This document shows positions 11,934-24,753 of a stretch of DNA of 64,000 nt, in pieces (position 1 is the stretch's first letter; each line of letters starts with the position of its first letter). This stretch comes from Pleurotus ostreatus/Saccharomyces cerevisiae fusant (lineage: Eukaryota; Opisthokonta): contig JAMQCK010000045.1 of NCBI GenBank assembly GCA_024196135.1, positions 62,001 through 126,000 on the forward strand. Reading direction: 5' to 3'. The position numbers and the translations under genes are program-made. The notes under the pieces were generated by a model. The model worked only from the letters and a program-made list of their open reading frames with translations, had not been told where the DNA came from and did no database searches.

Positions 11934-14283
11934 TCAACCTCGCACGAGTGCGGATGGATCTGCTAGGAAAGCGCGGGCTCTACACACTTCGTCGTGATCA
12001 CGAAATATAACATACTCATCGCCCTCCTGTGCTCCTAGCATCTGTAAGACCGGTCTCCTTGTCAGCTCCAATATGAACGCGCGAATCAAGTAGACAAACG
12101 TACCGCAAGGTGCCAGGACATCAAGTACGCCCTCTTCCCGTGGTGAAGCATCGCCACGTCGTCCGCCCGCGCGAACCAGACGTGCCGTCTGCCCATATCG
12201 TTGTCTGTCGCCGTCGCTGGGTCCAGCCCCGCCATGACCACCAGCCGTGCAGCCAAGCGCCGCCGCCAGCCATCGGCTTGGACCTCGCGCGCCGACCATG
12301 GCGGGCACTTGCGCACCGCGTGGTACGAGCTTTTCGGACAACCCATGCCCCACGCCAATGGCGACCGACTCAACAGCTCAGGATACCACACAGGCCAGCC
12401 CGACACCGAATCTCGAAGGGAAAATACCGACGTCGCGAGGTGGAGGTCCGCCGTGGTCGCCGGGTGCTCGCGCTCTGGGTTGGTGGCGTTGAGCTTCGCG
12501 ACCAGCTCGGCCTCAAAGGCCGCCCGCCACTCGGAGAAGCGCGTCTGCGCGAGCCCGTCAACAAACGCGCGCATGTCTTCTTCAGACAGATCCTGCTCGA
12601 GCGACGTGCCCTCGATCAAGTCGACAACTTCCTCCCAATTTGCCAGGGTGCATATGCTGGGTAGCATGCACTGTTCACGGCGAGACTTGAGATCCAGAAA
12701 CTGGTAATAGGCTTTCTTGAACGCAGAGTATCGACCTTCAAGGATCTGGCGTCTTTTCTCAGCCTTGGCGGCTTGGAGAAGCCAGTCCCGGATGGTTGAC
12801 CAGTCTGAGATGGTAAGTCAGCTCCGCGAATGTAGCACGCTTATCAAACATAATGGCTCACCTTCCTCTGTGAGCGGCCGACCTTCCCGTACAAGATTGT
12901 AGATCTCGATAGGTGTGCTAAGCACCGGACGCGGGGAGTACTTGTCTATTTTATAGTACGACGGTCTTGGTGGTGTAACGAGGAGCCTTTTGAATTCCTT
13001 CTTGAAGGCCTCAGGCTCATCGACGTCAATGTCGAGGTCCTGTAGCCTCTGTTTAATCCTGAAAAGGAAGAATCTACCGTCAACTGAAAGACTCGCAGAT
13101 GGGAGCCCGAGAGACATACACTGCGAGCCTTTCTTTTCGCAATTCTCCCTCTCTCTCATGCCTTTTTTGCCTTTCCTGCATTTCCCATTTGTGGCACAGT
13201 TCAGCATGCTAGTAGTGGCAAGTTTGTCAATGATTGCGAGAGAGGAGACACAAAGAGGGACACCTCTTGCGTACCTTTATCACGCTCTCATATTTCTCTG
13301 CTCGTCGTATGATCCATGCCCTCTTATCTCCCTCGGACTTGCCATCAGTATCACACAAGAACTCGTTGACAAGGCGCTGAACGAGCACGCGCGGATACTG
13401 CCGATACGTGCACCGATCATTATACGCTATGATGTCGTCAGTAAGCGGCAGTGAGGCGCAGGAGGGAATCTAGTACTCACGCTCTGAGGCTGGGAATAAC
13501 TTGTACAAGGGGTACTGAGGCCCAAAAAAGCCCTTAATGTCACGGACCATCGGGAACCTGGTCATATCCTCATCGTAAACCGTCTGCCCCCTGTCGCAGG
13601 CGGGGTCAGTGTGGAAAAATCAGCGGTGTAGTTATTTACCTGAAGTATGAGCAATGTTTGCAGTATTTGATACGCGCCGCCCATATTCTCCTGATTCCGT
13701 CGAATGGGTCCTTGGGATCCGGGGATGCGTGACAGACCTACGAGGTGAGCGTCAGCTGACAGGCTTGCGCGACAGTCAAGACCGACATACATCGCAGAAC
13801 TGGTCGACGAGGAGACTGAGGAATTGTGGCACGGTTATGTCTTCCGGCGCTGGCGGAAGTCCATGGTCCGTGTTGGCGTAGCTCGCCCGCCAGATCCAGT
13901 TCGAGCGAGGGCCTGTGAGGGTGTCCCTCAGGGCCTGCGACGTCCGTGATACGTGGCGGAGGGACATGGGGTCGACGTGGGTGAGAATCTGCAACAAGAA
14001 GCGTGAGCTCGAGTGGCGAAGTCGGGTTGTGCGAGGCGCGACGTACCTCGAGGAGCACGTCGAGAGGTAGTTCTAGTAGGGCGCTGACAGACGCATGTAA
14101 GTTCGATGCCGAGGCCGCCTCGCCACCTCCGTCCTCGGTCCGCAGACGCTTTCGTGGCGGCGGCTGGATCGCGGTCGCCTTGCTATCGGGTGGCATGCTG
14201 TCTTTGTCAGTGCAAGTGACACTTTTCGGGTGTGACGAGGTGGTCCCCATGGGAGGGGCGTCTGGTCCAGGGGAGCATCTCAT
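11934..14283 (-). CDS. Nine-exon F-box protein
   Basis: Exons, 5' to 3' on the minus strand: 14283-14047, 13988-13791, 13737-13640, 13590-13481, 13426-13275, 13208-13120, 13058-12862, 12804-12104 and 12041-11934, giving about 629 residues with phases 0,0,2,1,0,2,1,0. Residues 1-79 are basic with PPPRKRLR, a nuclear-localisation-like patch. The F-box runs LELPLDVLLE / ILTHVDPMSLRHVSRTS. Exon 3 has VCHAS..IKYCKHC, and exon 6 HAELCHKW. The C-terminal domain has LIEGTSLE, HPATTADL, WYPELL and AGLDPATAT. The last exon (GDEYVIFRDHDEVC) is unlike the other copies. I saw no break in any exon. An E-box-like CACGTG lies at about 14377, and the TCAGGTGA element is only weakly conserved. Confidence 0.82.
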
Positions 14284-16505
14284 GGCGGGCTGCTGGGTAT
14301 GATGGTTATGGTTGAAGGTCAAGTCGATGCGTTGATCGTTCAAGCGCACTTGACCCAATTATGGCGGGACCACCATCACGTGCATGACGAGCGGTCAAGT
14401 CAGGCTATTGTTCTCGATTTGAAGCAGTTTTGTCATATTTGAGACGCACACAAAGCTGATACGAGAACAATGAATAAAGATTCTGGATACCGAAGACGAA
14501 CTGGAGAGCTACACAGTATCAGAACGGTCGAGGGCCGGGGAAAGAGAACTATCAGGGGTCAAAATTACACGCGCGCCATATCACAGAAGTCGACAACAAG
14601 CCGGAGAAGTGAAGGCTTCGCACCACCATGACGTGCACGAGCGGAGAGCATGTGTGAGCGACCGTAGAGCCATTCGGTCGCGCAGATCGGGTAAACATGG
14701 TCGGCGCGGGGTCGTTCGAGTGTTCTGAGGCTTCGGCACGAGTGTGATGGGGAGACAAGCAAACGGCCGATGTTTTGGAGGTGTGCTGGCTTTGGCAGGG
14801 AACGCCATGAGAGCATCGAAGTGGTCGATTGCTCTCGATCACGGAGAGCGCCTTGCTCGCGGTGAAATCTTCCGCTAATCAAGAGGAATTAAGTCCGCAT
14901 TGCGCAGGGTTCGCGACACCGATGAGCATGGGCGGGGCTCGGGTATATGACCAGAGAACAAGGAACTGTGGTCGTCGAGCTCATCGTCGAGCGCGGGGCG
15001 GCGACCGTGGGACGCGAGACGACAATTCTTGAGGGAGAGGGGACGCTTTAGCAGGGCTAGGTGACGACATACGTCGAGCATAAGAGCTGCGTCCGTTAAG
15101 CGCGACGACGAGCGCGTTGACCACGACTTCGAGCACTAGAGAGATGCCCGACTGCAGGACAGATCTGCGCTTGGGCTAGTACCCGCGCGTCCGGCCGCGC
15201 ATCCGCCTAGCCTGGCTGAGCACCTCCGAGGACTGCGCGTCGGAATTTCGGAAATGCGTTTCACATGCGCGCCGAGACTAGACAAGGCTTGAGAGAGCAA
15301 GGACAGGTCTGCCGTCGAAGAATGTTTGAGGGCCCGCAGACCAAGGTTGGTCTAATGTTATGAAGAGGGCGAGATGGGAACGCGGGCGGCGTCCGGCAGG
15401 CCTGGTCTGGGCACGTCGCACCCTCCATGATAGGACCGCGTCCCCACGACCCGCTTCCTCGAGCACCTCCCGCGTCCCATGTAGTCCCTCTGACGCCCAA
15501 GGTAGTTCCCGCGTCCCCATGTAGTCCTCCTCGCGTCCAGAGCAGTTCGTTGCCCTTTCTCCACCGTCTTGGGATTGACTGAGTACGCGCTGCTGGCGAG
15601 GAACAACGGGGCGCGTCGCGCGTATGATCGAGCAGCGGGTGCCGCTCGGTGAGGCAGATGCGGTATAGGCGGCGCTGTACGTGGCGCGGTGATCACCCTG
15701 CGAGGAGTGCAGCAGTCAAGCTCGTGCTCGATGACGAGGGGTGGACAGCTGGGCGACCGGGGCTCAGCGAGACCAATCGCGATCGAGATTTCGGGACGCA
15801 CGAACGCCTGGTCCAGTATCAGCAAGCCGTATAGCGCTATTCAGCTATAACGCACCTGTCCTCGCCGACTTCAGCCCGAAGGTCTCCTCGGCCTCTCCAT
15901 CTTCATATGCAATGCCGATTCCCTTGTCGCCATTCCTCCCATTGCCGCGCTCCTCATTAGGAGGTCCCGCCGACGTCTGTACCTTCAGCGAGAAATTTGT
16001 TATCGACTGCTCTTTGCGAGCAGGAGGAAAAGTACGCGAGGGACAAAAGGGTGGTGATTGCTCAGGAGAAGGGGAAATACTTCCGCATCAGCGGATTCTG
16101 ATCGTAGCGGCCACAACTCCAAGCAAAGTCAAACAGGCGCCGTATCCATCACCTGTACTCGAGATCCTGTAGCCGCGCGCGGTCCGTACCTCTCCCGGAT
16201 CCTCAGGATGGAGGGTAAAGCAATGGCTCTGCGTTACAGCTGACGAAGGGGTGGAAAGAAAAGCGAAAGAAGCAAGGCTGTCCGACGGATTGTCGGATAG
16301 ATTCCAATTTTTTCACCATGACCTGACGAGTACGACTCGCATTCTATTGTTTGAATGAGAGCTACGTCGCTGTCAACAATCTATACATAGACTACGAACG
16401 ACGATCAACCTGATCCCTCTTTCGAGAATCTCATTAAGAAACACGAAGCAGACTAGGCGACTCGGGCGTCTTCTCCAGCATTTCCTGCCAGCATCTACCT
16501 TACTT
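14284..16505. other. Intergenic; promoter region and duplicated arm
   Basis: The first about 150 bases are the promoter of the minus-strand F-box gene. Most of the rest (about 14895-16320) is the right arm of the inverted duplication. No gene is supported. Confidence 0.5.
14895..16320 (-). repeat. 1.4-kb inverted duplication, right arm
   Basis: Reverse complement of about 7555-9000, with the same block order. Shared blocks include CAGCGGATTCTGATCG near 16.09 kb, GAGCAGCGGGTGCCGCTCGG near 15.63 kb and GACGACAATTCTTGAGG near 15.02 kb. The arms bracket a 5.9-kb segment with one hypothetical gene, one relic and one F-box gene. Confidence 0.7.
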
Positions 16506-18777
16506 CTATGACGCCTTCCTCCCACGGGGAATGCCAACGTACAAGACCGGGTTTCCATCTCCGCACTTCTTTTTGGCGCGTAGCTCCTGAGCTTGGGCGA
16601 TGCGCTTAGCAGGTAGCGTCACGATTTTGTCCTCCGGACGACATTTCATGATCTTCAGATCGGTCAGTCTCAGCACACATCAGGCGACCCAGGCGACCTA
16701 GGGCTTACCGCGTATCTCCACGTCATCGCGCGCAGGTCGTGGTTGCTCGCCCGAACGTTCTCCGTCGTCGCAAACCACACATCGCGCGCATCCATGTCCG
16801 CAGCCGTCGCCGTCTTGGGGTCGAGGCTGGCCAGCATAACGACCGTCGCTGCGATGCGCTGGCGGTCGGGTTGGATCTTGTAATCCTTGACTGCCCACTC
16901 CTTTTCGATTGACACTTGTGATGTCTTTGATGTGCTCCAGTGGCCATCGCGATGTCCCAGAACTTCAGGATAGGTGAGATGGGTACCGTAGCCGTACGTG
17001 AATACCGTCGTCGCGAGCTGGAGGTCCTTTGCGGTTGCGGGCTGCCCATGCATTGGCGACGCTTCGGCGTGCTTGAGCAAGTCCACTAGGGCTGCTGAGC
17101 GCTCGGCATTCCACGCATCCCATCGCGCTTGAGGGAAGGCTCTGATGATGGATTGTAGATCGGCCTTGGTGAGCTTCCGATCGACTGGTGTGTTCTCGAT
17201 TGCGTCGGTGACCTCCTTGAGGCCTGCGAGCTCGCCCGCGCCGGGCATGAAGCAGCGCTCTTGCGGAGTCTTGTTGTGAACGCGGTCCTCGTGCACTTCT
17301 TTCAACGTCCGGTACCTTTCCCGCAGTACGACGTGCCGCTCTTGTTCCAGGCGCTTGTTGCGCAGCTCCTGCAGGAGCTCGAGGAGGGGCCCACGAATGG
17401 AAGCCCACTCTGCGGGAGGGACCGTGAGCAATGGTCAATCCTGATGTAACCAATGCCCTAACCTTCGTCAGTCAGCCGCTTCGTCTTGTCGATGAGCTCA
17501 TGGCTGCGGAGTTGGTTGGAGACAGCTGGCTTCTGTAATTCATCAGCCCAGCCCGATTCGCCAAGTCGCCGGAAGATCCTGGCATCTGCATCAGTCGCTT
17601 TTAAAAGAGGAGAAAGACGGCACGACGCACTCATTGATTCTCTGACGGTGGATTATGCGCCTTTCCGCCTCCTTCCTCTCTTCTCTCTTATAGTCCCAAC
17701 TCTCCCAAGCTTTGACGTGCTGAGATTTTGTGAGATACTGCCGATCGCGCCATGAGCTGAACGCACCTTCAAGGACTTTTCAAGGTTCTCCACCCAGCTC
17801 GCGACCCACTCTCTCTTGAGCTCCTTTGGCTTCCCCGCGGTGGCGTGCTCGAATTGTTTTGCCAGATTGTCGTACGCCGCTCGCGAGTATCGCACAACCT
17901 CACGACCATAGAACCCATGGTTGACTAGATTCAGATGAGCACGAGTCATGGTACCAGAGGCATAATGATCGGACCCTTACCCTGCAGAACGACGAAAGGG
18001 AGCAGGTCGACGGGTTGGTACGAATGGCCGCACAGGCGGATAATCTTCTTGACGACATGAAAGTCGCGGATGTACTCGTTTGGTATGAGGCAGAATCTGT
18101 GAATGTATGAGAATTTGGCTGCAGAGACACATATGTCCAATGCACATGCTGTCCGCGCACCCCTCGCAGAAGCGCTGCCGGGAGCTCCACACCCTCACAA
18201 CGCTGTCGTCGGGTGATTCGTCGCAGAACTGCATGGGTGACTATGGTCAACTCAGACGACAAGCACCAGAGATGCGGAGCTCACATCGCAGATCTCGTCT
18301 TCGACGAATGCTACGAAGCGGGGGATCGACATGTCGCTAGGCGGTGGTGGCATAGCAGGCTTCGTGTATTTGTAGCCCCTCTTCCATATTTTGATTGAGG
18401 ATCGACTCAGAAGGAGATTCCTAAGGAGCTTCGTGGTCCTCGCCAGCTGAAGGAGAGAAGGCGCGTCAAGATGGCTGAGTACCTGCGAGTGGCGCGACTC
18501 GGTCAGCTGAGAATGACGGGAGGATACAGTAGAAGCGCACCTCAAGAAGCAGCTCGAGTGGCAGGTCAGTGAAGGGCGAGCTCAGCACCACCTCATCCTG
18601 CTCGGCCTCTGTGTCTACTTGCGCCTTGTCCGAAGCAGCTCCTTTCTTCACACGCTTCCGCGGCGGTGAATCGCTTGCCGCCGTCGACTTCGACTTGAGT
18701 CGCTCATCACGCGTCTTCTCTTTACGAGCAGCAAGAAGGCGCCTCAAAGACGTAGAGTTTCTCGATGGACGTGTCAT
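16506..18777 (-). CDS. Nine-exon F-box protein
   Basis: Exons 18777-18541, 18482-18285, 18228-18146, 18096-17981, 17924-17767, 17719-17631, 17578-17463, 17409-16709 and 16652-16506, all in consistent phase, giving 614 residues. The N-terminus is Lys/Arg rich (PPRKRVKKG). F-box: DLPLELLLE / VLSHLDAPSLLQLARTT. Exon 3: FCDES..RFCEGC. Exon 4 (NEYIRDFHVVKK) marks the subgroup shared with 26266-28555. The C-terminal domain has ERCFMPGAGEL, IENTPVD, QPAT, YPEVLG and SLDPKTAT. The tail IVTLPAKRIAQAQELRAKK is nearly the same as that of the gene at the left edge. No break seen; likely functional. Confidence 0.85.
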
Positions 18778-18867
18778 TTAACGCAGTCGAAGTGGAGGTT
18801 GTGATGGTAGGATCTAAGTCCGCTGCGCCTTGTTTACGACTGACAACGTGCTTCGACCTCGTGGCAG

Positions 18868-18886
18868 TCACCTGACTGTACACGTG
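18868..18886 (-). promoter_or_regulatory. Shared upstream element (TCAGGTGA + CACGTG)
   Basis: On the minus strand TCAGGTGA lies about 91 bases before the ATG at 18777, with CACGTG immediately further upstream. The same pair precedes several paralogues. Confidence 0.5.
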
Positions 18887-19099
18887 TTGTTGAATTTGCC
18901 AGGCGCTAGCTCATGAGCACCCAGGTCCGCCGCACAGTCGCCTTCGGCAACATGATCTTTTAGACCGACGAGCGCTTTTGCATCTGAATCAACCCCCTCG
19001 TTCAACACTGACATTGAGATATTGACTGCACCCGCACGATACTTCCCTCGATGGCCTCATGACTCTTTCTGCCTCTCTGACGCTGGAAAGTGCAAGATA

Positions 19100-19300
19100 C
19101 CTTCGAAGGGTTTGTTTCTCCGAGCTTTTCACTCATTTTACAATGTGCGAACCGGGTTAGTATCTTCGGGTCGACGTGGGTGAGGATTGGCGAGGTTGAG
19201 TTAGATATCTATCTGCACAAACCTTCAGACGTGGCAGCGCGTACTTCAAATATGCTGCCAAGGACTACTTGTACTATCGGCCGCTGTTTTGAGGTTTGCA
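19100..19300 (-). pseudogene. F-box relic (exon 1 end and exon 2 start)
   Basis: The minus strand reads GSIFE followed by a GTACGC donor at about 19244, as at the end of exon 1 elsewhere. After about 57 bases it reads ILTHVDPK, identical over seven residues to the start of exon 2 in the gene at 11934-14283. The acceptor AG is lost (CCAATCC instead of CAGATTC). The flanks are unrecognisable. Confidence 0.55.
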
Positions 19301-19555
19301 GCGGTGACCACTTTGCGCAGATAGTAGCTCTTCGTCGACCCGAATGCGATGAGTTGATGCAAATCATACTTGAAAGCTTGGTCAATCTACTTTCGCTTCG
19401 AAACATGTGAAGCATGATTAAATCATCGCGCTCACAAGCAAATATCGCAAGTACGCTCCCTTGGCCAATCTACAGTATGACAGTAGGAAGAAGTCTGGGT
19501 TCCCAAACGCCGAGATCGAGCTTGCCATTGCTGGTCTCGGGAACTCATTTCCCTT

Positions 19556-21944
19556 TCAAGAGCTCAAGCTATTGAGGCGGGATTGCACTGCTTCAAGACC
19601 TTCAAGTTCCAAGAGACGCGCCAACTGTTGCAGGATATGCCCCTCCTTCACTTCCTCGTCAGAAAGGAGGAACAACTCTTCCTCCCCCGAAGGCGACGGC
19701 GACAGCGATCGAACCTGTACAAGAAACCTACTTGTCAGTGTCATAAGTTGAGCATTCGCCGAACGCAGCTTACCGCGTCCCTCCATCGCATCATCTGCCG
19801 CTCAAGGTCGCCGTCCACAACGTCCTCCGTCTAAGAGAACCACAAATCGAGTCTATTCATGTCCTCCACCGTCGCGGTCGCCGGATCAAGGCCCGCCATC
19901 GACACCACTCGCGCCGCCAAGCCCGAGTAGCGCACGTTGACACGAAACTCGTCCGCTGCCCAAGCCCGCTCGATCACGATACGTTGCACGTCCTCCCGAC
20001 TAGTATCCGGCCTCGTCGGTGTCCACCCGAACACCTCGGGGTACTATATGCACGAAGGCACCCACGTTAGGCTGAACACCGTCGTCGCGAGCGCGAGGTC
20101 GGCAGTGGTCGCTGGCCGCGCGCGGTCCGGGTCCGCCGCGTTGAGCATCATGACAAGCACGTCCTCGCACGTTGCGCGCCACCCAGAGAAGCGCCCTGCC
20201 CGCGCAGGATCGTCGACGAGCGCGCGGAGGCCTTCCTCAGACACCTCGTCCTCGATCGGCGTACCCTCGACCACATCCGTGACCTCCTTCCACGTCGCCA
20301 AGTCTCCCAGGGCAGGCAGCACGCAGCCCTTGTTCTCTTCATCTTCCGCGACCTGCTCGCAAGCCCGCGCAAGTGACGCGTACCGTTCACAAAGGACCTC
20401 GCGCCATCTGACCGCCTTCGCGAGTTCAACTACCCCCACTCGGATCTCTGGCCAATCTGATGAGGCGGTCAGCGTGCGAGGAAACCCAACCGCCATATCC
20501 GCTCACCAGCCTCACTCAGCGGCTCGGGCTTTCTGACCAAGGCCTGCATCCCAGCAGGTATCTCGAACCTCTCGATATGGTACTCCCGCTGCCGCGTAGG
20601 TGTCTCGGCAAGGTCGGTCAATATCTCGGAGACGGACGCAGGCAAGGCGTCAAGCTCCGGCAGCCTGCTCTTGATTCTAGAAGCGAGCAGGGACATTAGC
20701 CAGCAGCGCCTTCGGCAAGCAAGAACCACTTACTGCTGGACCCTCTCCCTCCGCTTCGCCTGCAGCCAAGCTTCCTTCCTCCGCTGCCTCGCCATATGCC
20801 ACAACACGCATATTTGGGCGTGCTGTCAAAGTCAGTCTGCCTATCCGTAGCCGCGAGCACTGGATACATATCTCTGCGACGTCTGCATGCTCAGCCGCCC
20901 TCTTGACGATCCACGCCTTTCTGTCCTCCTCGCCCTTGCCATGATTATCGCGCTCGTACTCGACGATGAGGCGCTCGACTGCCACGCGCGGATACGGGCG
21001 GGAGGGCCAGAAGAGGCCACCTGCGAGACATCAGTATTCAGTCAACGCACACGGACGCAGGCAAAGGGAGCTCAAAACGCACCTACGGACGCCGGGAATA
21101 AGTTGGAGAGGGCATACTTGTCCCCAAGGTAGCCCTGGACATCGCGGACCATCTGGAATTCTCGTGGCATGTCCTTCTCGCGGACGACGTGCGCGCTGGA
21201 GAGTCGTGAGCGGGGACGCTGGAGTCCATGCCGAGCATAAGCACTCACCTATCGTCCAAACACCTTGCGCAACACCGAAGGCGCGCGGCCCATATCCTCA
21301 CGATGCGGTCCTCCCCACCCAAGGTCGTGTGGCAGAACTGGCAGAGAGAGGCACCCGCATCAGCAGCAAGCTCGGTCATCATCAGATCATGGAATGTTTC
21401 ACGCACATCACACACATCGTCAAAGAGCAGGCTGAAGAACTCGCGGATGGAGAGATCCCTGACCGGCGGCGGCAGCACTTCTTCCGGCGCCTTTTGGCGA
21501 GCGTCCTCGGGGATGACGGCGGTTGCGCCGGTGAGGATCTTGGCGCCACTGTGGCGGTGGCTGTTCAGCCATATCCAGGTCGCCGAAGGGCTCAGGAGGG
21601 TGCCACGCAGGGCGTGCGAGGTCTCGGATAGACGGAAGAGGGAGGTGAGGTTGAGGTGGGCGAGAATCTGCGGGAATGAAGGAGTGTGATTAGCGTCGTG
21701 GGTGGGAGCGCGAGTGAGGGTGAAGGTGGGGCGCAGCGCGCCGTGCATCGAGTACGGCGATGGCTATCGGGCATGGTGTCGAGCATCGACTTACCTCGAA
21801 CAGCACATCGAGAGGCAGCGCGTACAGAGCGCCGGTCTGACTACGCGCATTCGTTGCGGAGGTCGGGACTTCGTTCCCGTCTCTCGTCTTCCGAACTTTG
21901 CGCGGTGGCGACTGAACTGACGTGGACTCGTGTTCGTGCGGCAT
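19556..21944 (-). pseudogene. Nine-exon F-box pseudogene, two nonsense codons and lost start
   Basis: Closest relative is the gene at 2984-5535. F-box (LPLDVLFE / ILAHLNLTSLFRLSE), exon 3 (FCHTTL..RLRCCARC), exon 6 (HAQICVLW) and the C-terminal domain are all recognisable with good splice sites. Three defects are visible. The ancestral start, ATG in the relative, reads AAG at about 22034; the next in-frame ATG is at 21944. The conserved WYP tryptophan codon is TAG at 20044-20046. A second in-frame TAG lies at 19831-19833, before the last donor. The final exon (LFLLSDEEVKEG) still reads open to 19556. It could be transcribed but would give a protein truncated in the middle of the C-terminal domain. 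Confidence 0.75.
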
Positions 21945-24753
21945 GGTGGTTGCTGTGCGGGGAACAGCTGAGACGGCCAACGCGGTCGATGTAGTTATGG
22001 TACGAGAGGCGGGAAGGCGAGAAGAGCGTCCCTTGAAACCTTTGTAGTCGCGATCAAAGGTCAAGGAGGTGGTGGTCAACGCGCTGACCACTTGAATGTG
22101 ACGAACCAATACCACGTGGGCGCCGCGGTCGAGAAAGGCTGTTGTTCGTGTTATAGACACGAATATCGCAAACATGCGCAAGCGGAGCAAAAGCAGAGAA
22201 GACAACGGCATACTGACAAGACGGACTCTTCAAGAATACCTTCCTATCAAAGAAGTCGGCGCGGCGTTCTGACGAGAGAAAGTATCAGAACAAGCAAAAC
22301 ATGCACACTAAAAGTGGCGTACCTAAGGCGCTTTGGCCACCAGGGAAGTCGTGGCGAATGACGGGCGTTCGGACGCTTTGGATGCTCGCGGTCGAGCCAG
22401 CAAAATCCGGTCCAGCCTCCGCATAGCAGCTGTCGACGCAAACAACGCCGAAGGGCGCCTCGTCATCGAGGAGCGGCAACGCGAAATATAATGTGCGAAG
22501 CAGGTCTTCCTGCCGTCCTGCACCAAGAGCTGGAGACGCGTCGCCTGGGAGTTCGTTGTGGAAAAGAGATGCCACGTCGTTCATAGAGCGAGATGCGGGC
22601 TTGTAGATCCGGCGCGCCTGGTTCAGCATGACGCCAAGATGGGAAGAGGGTTCGTCTACCGTTGTCGTCCTGACTTGAGAGGACTGTGGGCGCAGCAGCG
22701 CCCCCAAGCGTACGATATGCCCCTCGCGCTTGTGATTCCCTCGGATACGTCCGTTGAGGGTGATGCGCATGTTGGTAAGTTTAGGAGTGGCCGCGCGTAA
22801 AGTCATCGAAGATGATGTGCGACTGTGCGTCGACAAATCTGACGGTAACGCGTCAGGCTAGTGGGTGTACCCTGGGAGCGTATGATGCGGATCCGCCGTC
22901 GAGGAGGGTGCGCGCTTCTGCAAAGCCGAGGTAGGTCTGCTGTAGTGGGCCGGACGGACTCGCAGGCGGCGTGCGGCTGGGTGCATATAAGCACGTCGCG
23001 TCCTTCGAGGTGGAGACTCGGGGTCCGCGATGTGCGATATGTTCGTCGTCGGCGTCCTTCCCGCTACCCGCCTGATCGTCCTACGTGGTCCATCTTCGTC
23101 TAGCGTATTTCCACCTTGCCGTCAGTCTGTCCGTCTTCATGCTATGATGGCTAGGGAATGACTGTGTGCGCCGCTAGGGAGAGTGGTCCGGCATTGCCGG
23201 CGGGGGATGTAGCCTGGGGATGCGGATGTAGTTTGAGGACGAGGTTGCAGTTTGAGTCCGCGGAGGCTCTCGGAGGGGAGCGGTCAAGGCGGAGTGGGAG
23301 ATGTCGAGCCTTCGCGTCTGCGCGGAGGAGAGATGCTGTAAGCCAGTTGAGAGCGGGTCCCAGGTCGATCAAGGGTCGGGGAGACCGGGGATCCATGCAC
23401 GCCTGCCGTAGTATGAACGAATTGGGCAGCATGATTGAGCTGGTTACGCACCCAGCAAGGGAGCGTCGTCGTCTCTCGACCGATGCTCCCTTCGCTATTC
23501 ATCTCCACTGTTGCATCCCTCGCCCTGGTCACCGCTCCTGTGCATACAGCGCTCGATCGCGTGCTTGAGGCCAGCATCTAGACCGATAGATAATGGATGG
23601 AGCCGGGATGACCTCGCAAAGAAAGCCGAAGCGGAGAGGCAAGGGAGGAGGGGAGGTGATGGACGCGGAAGGGAAGGGAAGAGTTGCCATCAAAGCGACT
23701 TCCCTTCCCGAACCACCATCTGTTCCTCTTTCTGAGATCGCCGTCGTCTCCTCTTTTGGTACGAAGGACTTGACGAAGATCCATGAATCGGCTGTGGAAT
23801 TTTTTTCTAGGAAGACCAAGCACTCGCTCGACCGATACTCGCGCGCAAGAGGACTTGTCTCGACATTACCTGACTTTCGCGTCATGTATGCCGCAGCTTC
23901 TGCTATCTGCCTATGCCTCTGGCCTGATCATGTACTCGGTGCTGTATGCTTTTGGTCGCAATCCTCGCTTTCAGCTCGCATCGAAGCCTCAAGCTCAGAT
24001 AACGTCCACGGGCAATGCAAAGATTCGGGCCTTTCGACAGCGAACAAGAGTGTCGCTATACCTTCCGACTGCAAGTTGCACGACACGACGTCTCGGCGTC
24101 GGCGTTGCTGATCTGGTAGCGCGCTCAAGCGAGTTCGCAATTGGATGCCGCTGGCTCTGCTCCGACTTGCGCCCTTCGCGTACCTCCGATCCCGATGTTC
24201 ATGACTGCGGTACTCATCTCGTACGTCGCATTCAAGTGTTCCATTGGCGATTGACCATCACCGTGACGCCAGCCCTCAGGGACAGCGCACGAATGACAGG
24301 ATTTGTGGGTTTTCAACGCACTCGTATTGCTTTGGACTGACGTGCCCGAACAGTTGCTGCAGGGTTTCGTAAATATTATCTTCTCTGCGCTATGTCGTAT
24401 ATTGTGCCCTACTACCGAATCAAAACGACGATTTTCTTTCCTTGCAGTTGCCTACCCGACAATGCTCTCCTTGCCCTGACCTTGCTGTGCGGACAAACAC
24501 GGGGACAAAGACAACATGCAAAATGCAGAATTCACATGTCAGTGTTTGGACCATCAATATAATGTTGCGCATCGCGCATCTTGTCCACTGCCCCCACCGT
24601 TGTTCTCGCCGCTGACCTACACGGTTTACTGCATCGCCGCGCCACCCCATTTATCTATAGGAAAAGTTGATCGGTATTCCTGGCATATACAAGTGTCCGC
24701 AGGAGGCTTACTGCGATCATAGCTCCTCGATCTCCACCGTCTCGAACGCCACC
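21945..24753. other. 2.8-kb intergenic region, no supported gene
   Basis: The first about 170 bases are the promoter of the preceding pseudogene, with GGTCAACGCGCTGACC at about 22074 and CACGTG at about 22113. One dispersed repeat copy lies at 22428-22488. Its minus-strand frame extends upstream as LNQARRIYKP..LLRTLYFALPLLDD, possibly a decayed gene. A 185-codon plus-strand frame at 23783 has no family support. Confidence 0.45.
22428..22488 (-). repeat. Dispersed 58-bp repeat, copy 3
   Basis: On the minus strand reads LPLLDDEAPFGVVCVDS, the longest open context of the six copies. Confidence 0.6.

Noticed and set aside
7555..16320. Inverted arms as terminal repeats of an intact transposon
   Set aside because: No transposase, no clear terminal motif or target-site duplication could be read, and the arms are too diverged for recent transposition.
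23783..24340. 185-codon plus-strand open frame with a hydrophobic stretch
   Set aside because: No domain, no paralogue, no ATG context or splice support; the overlapping frames are also open by chance in this GC-rich DNA.
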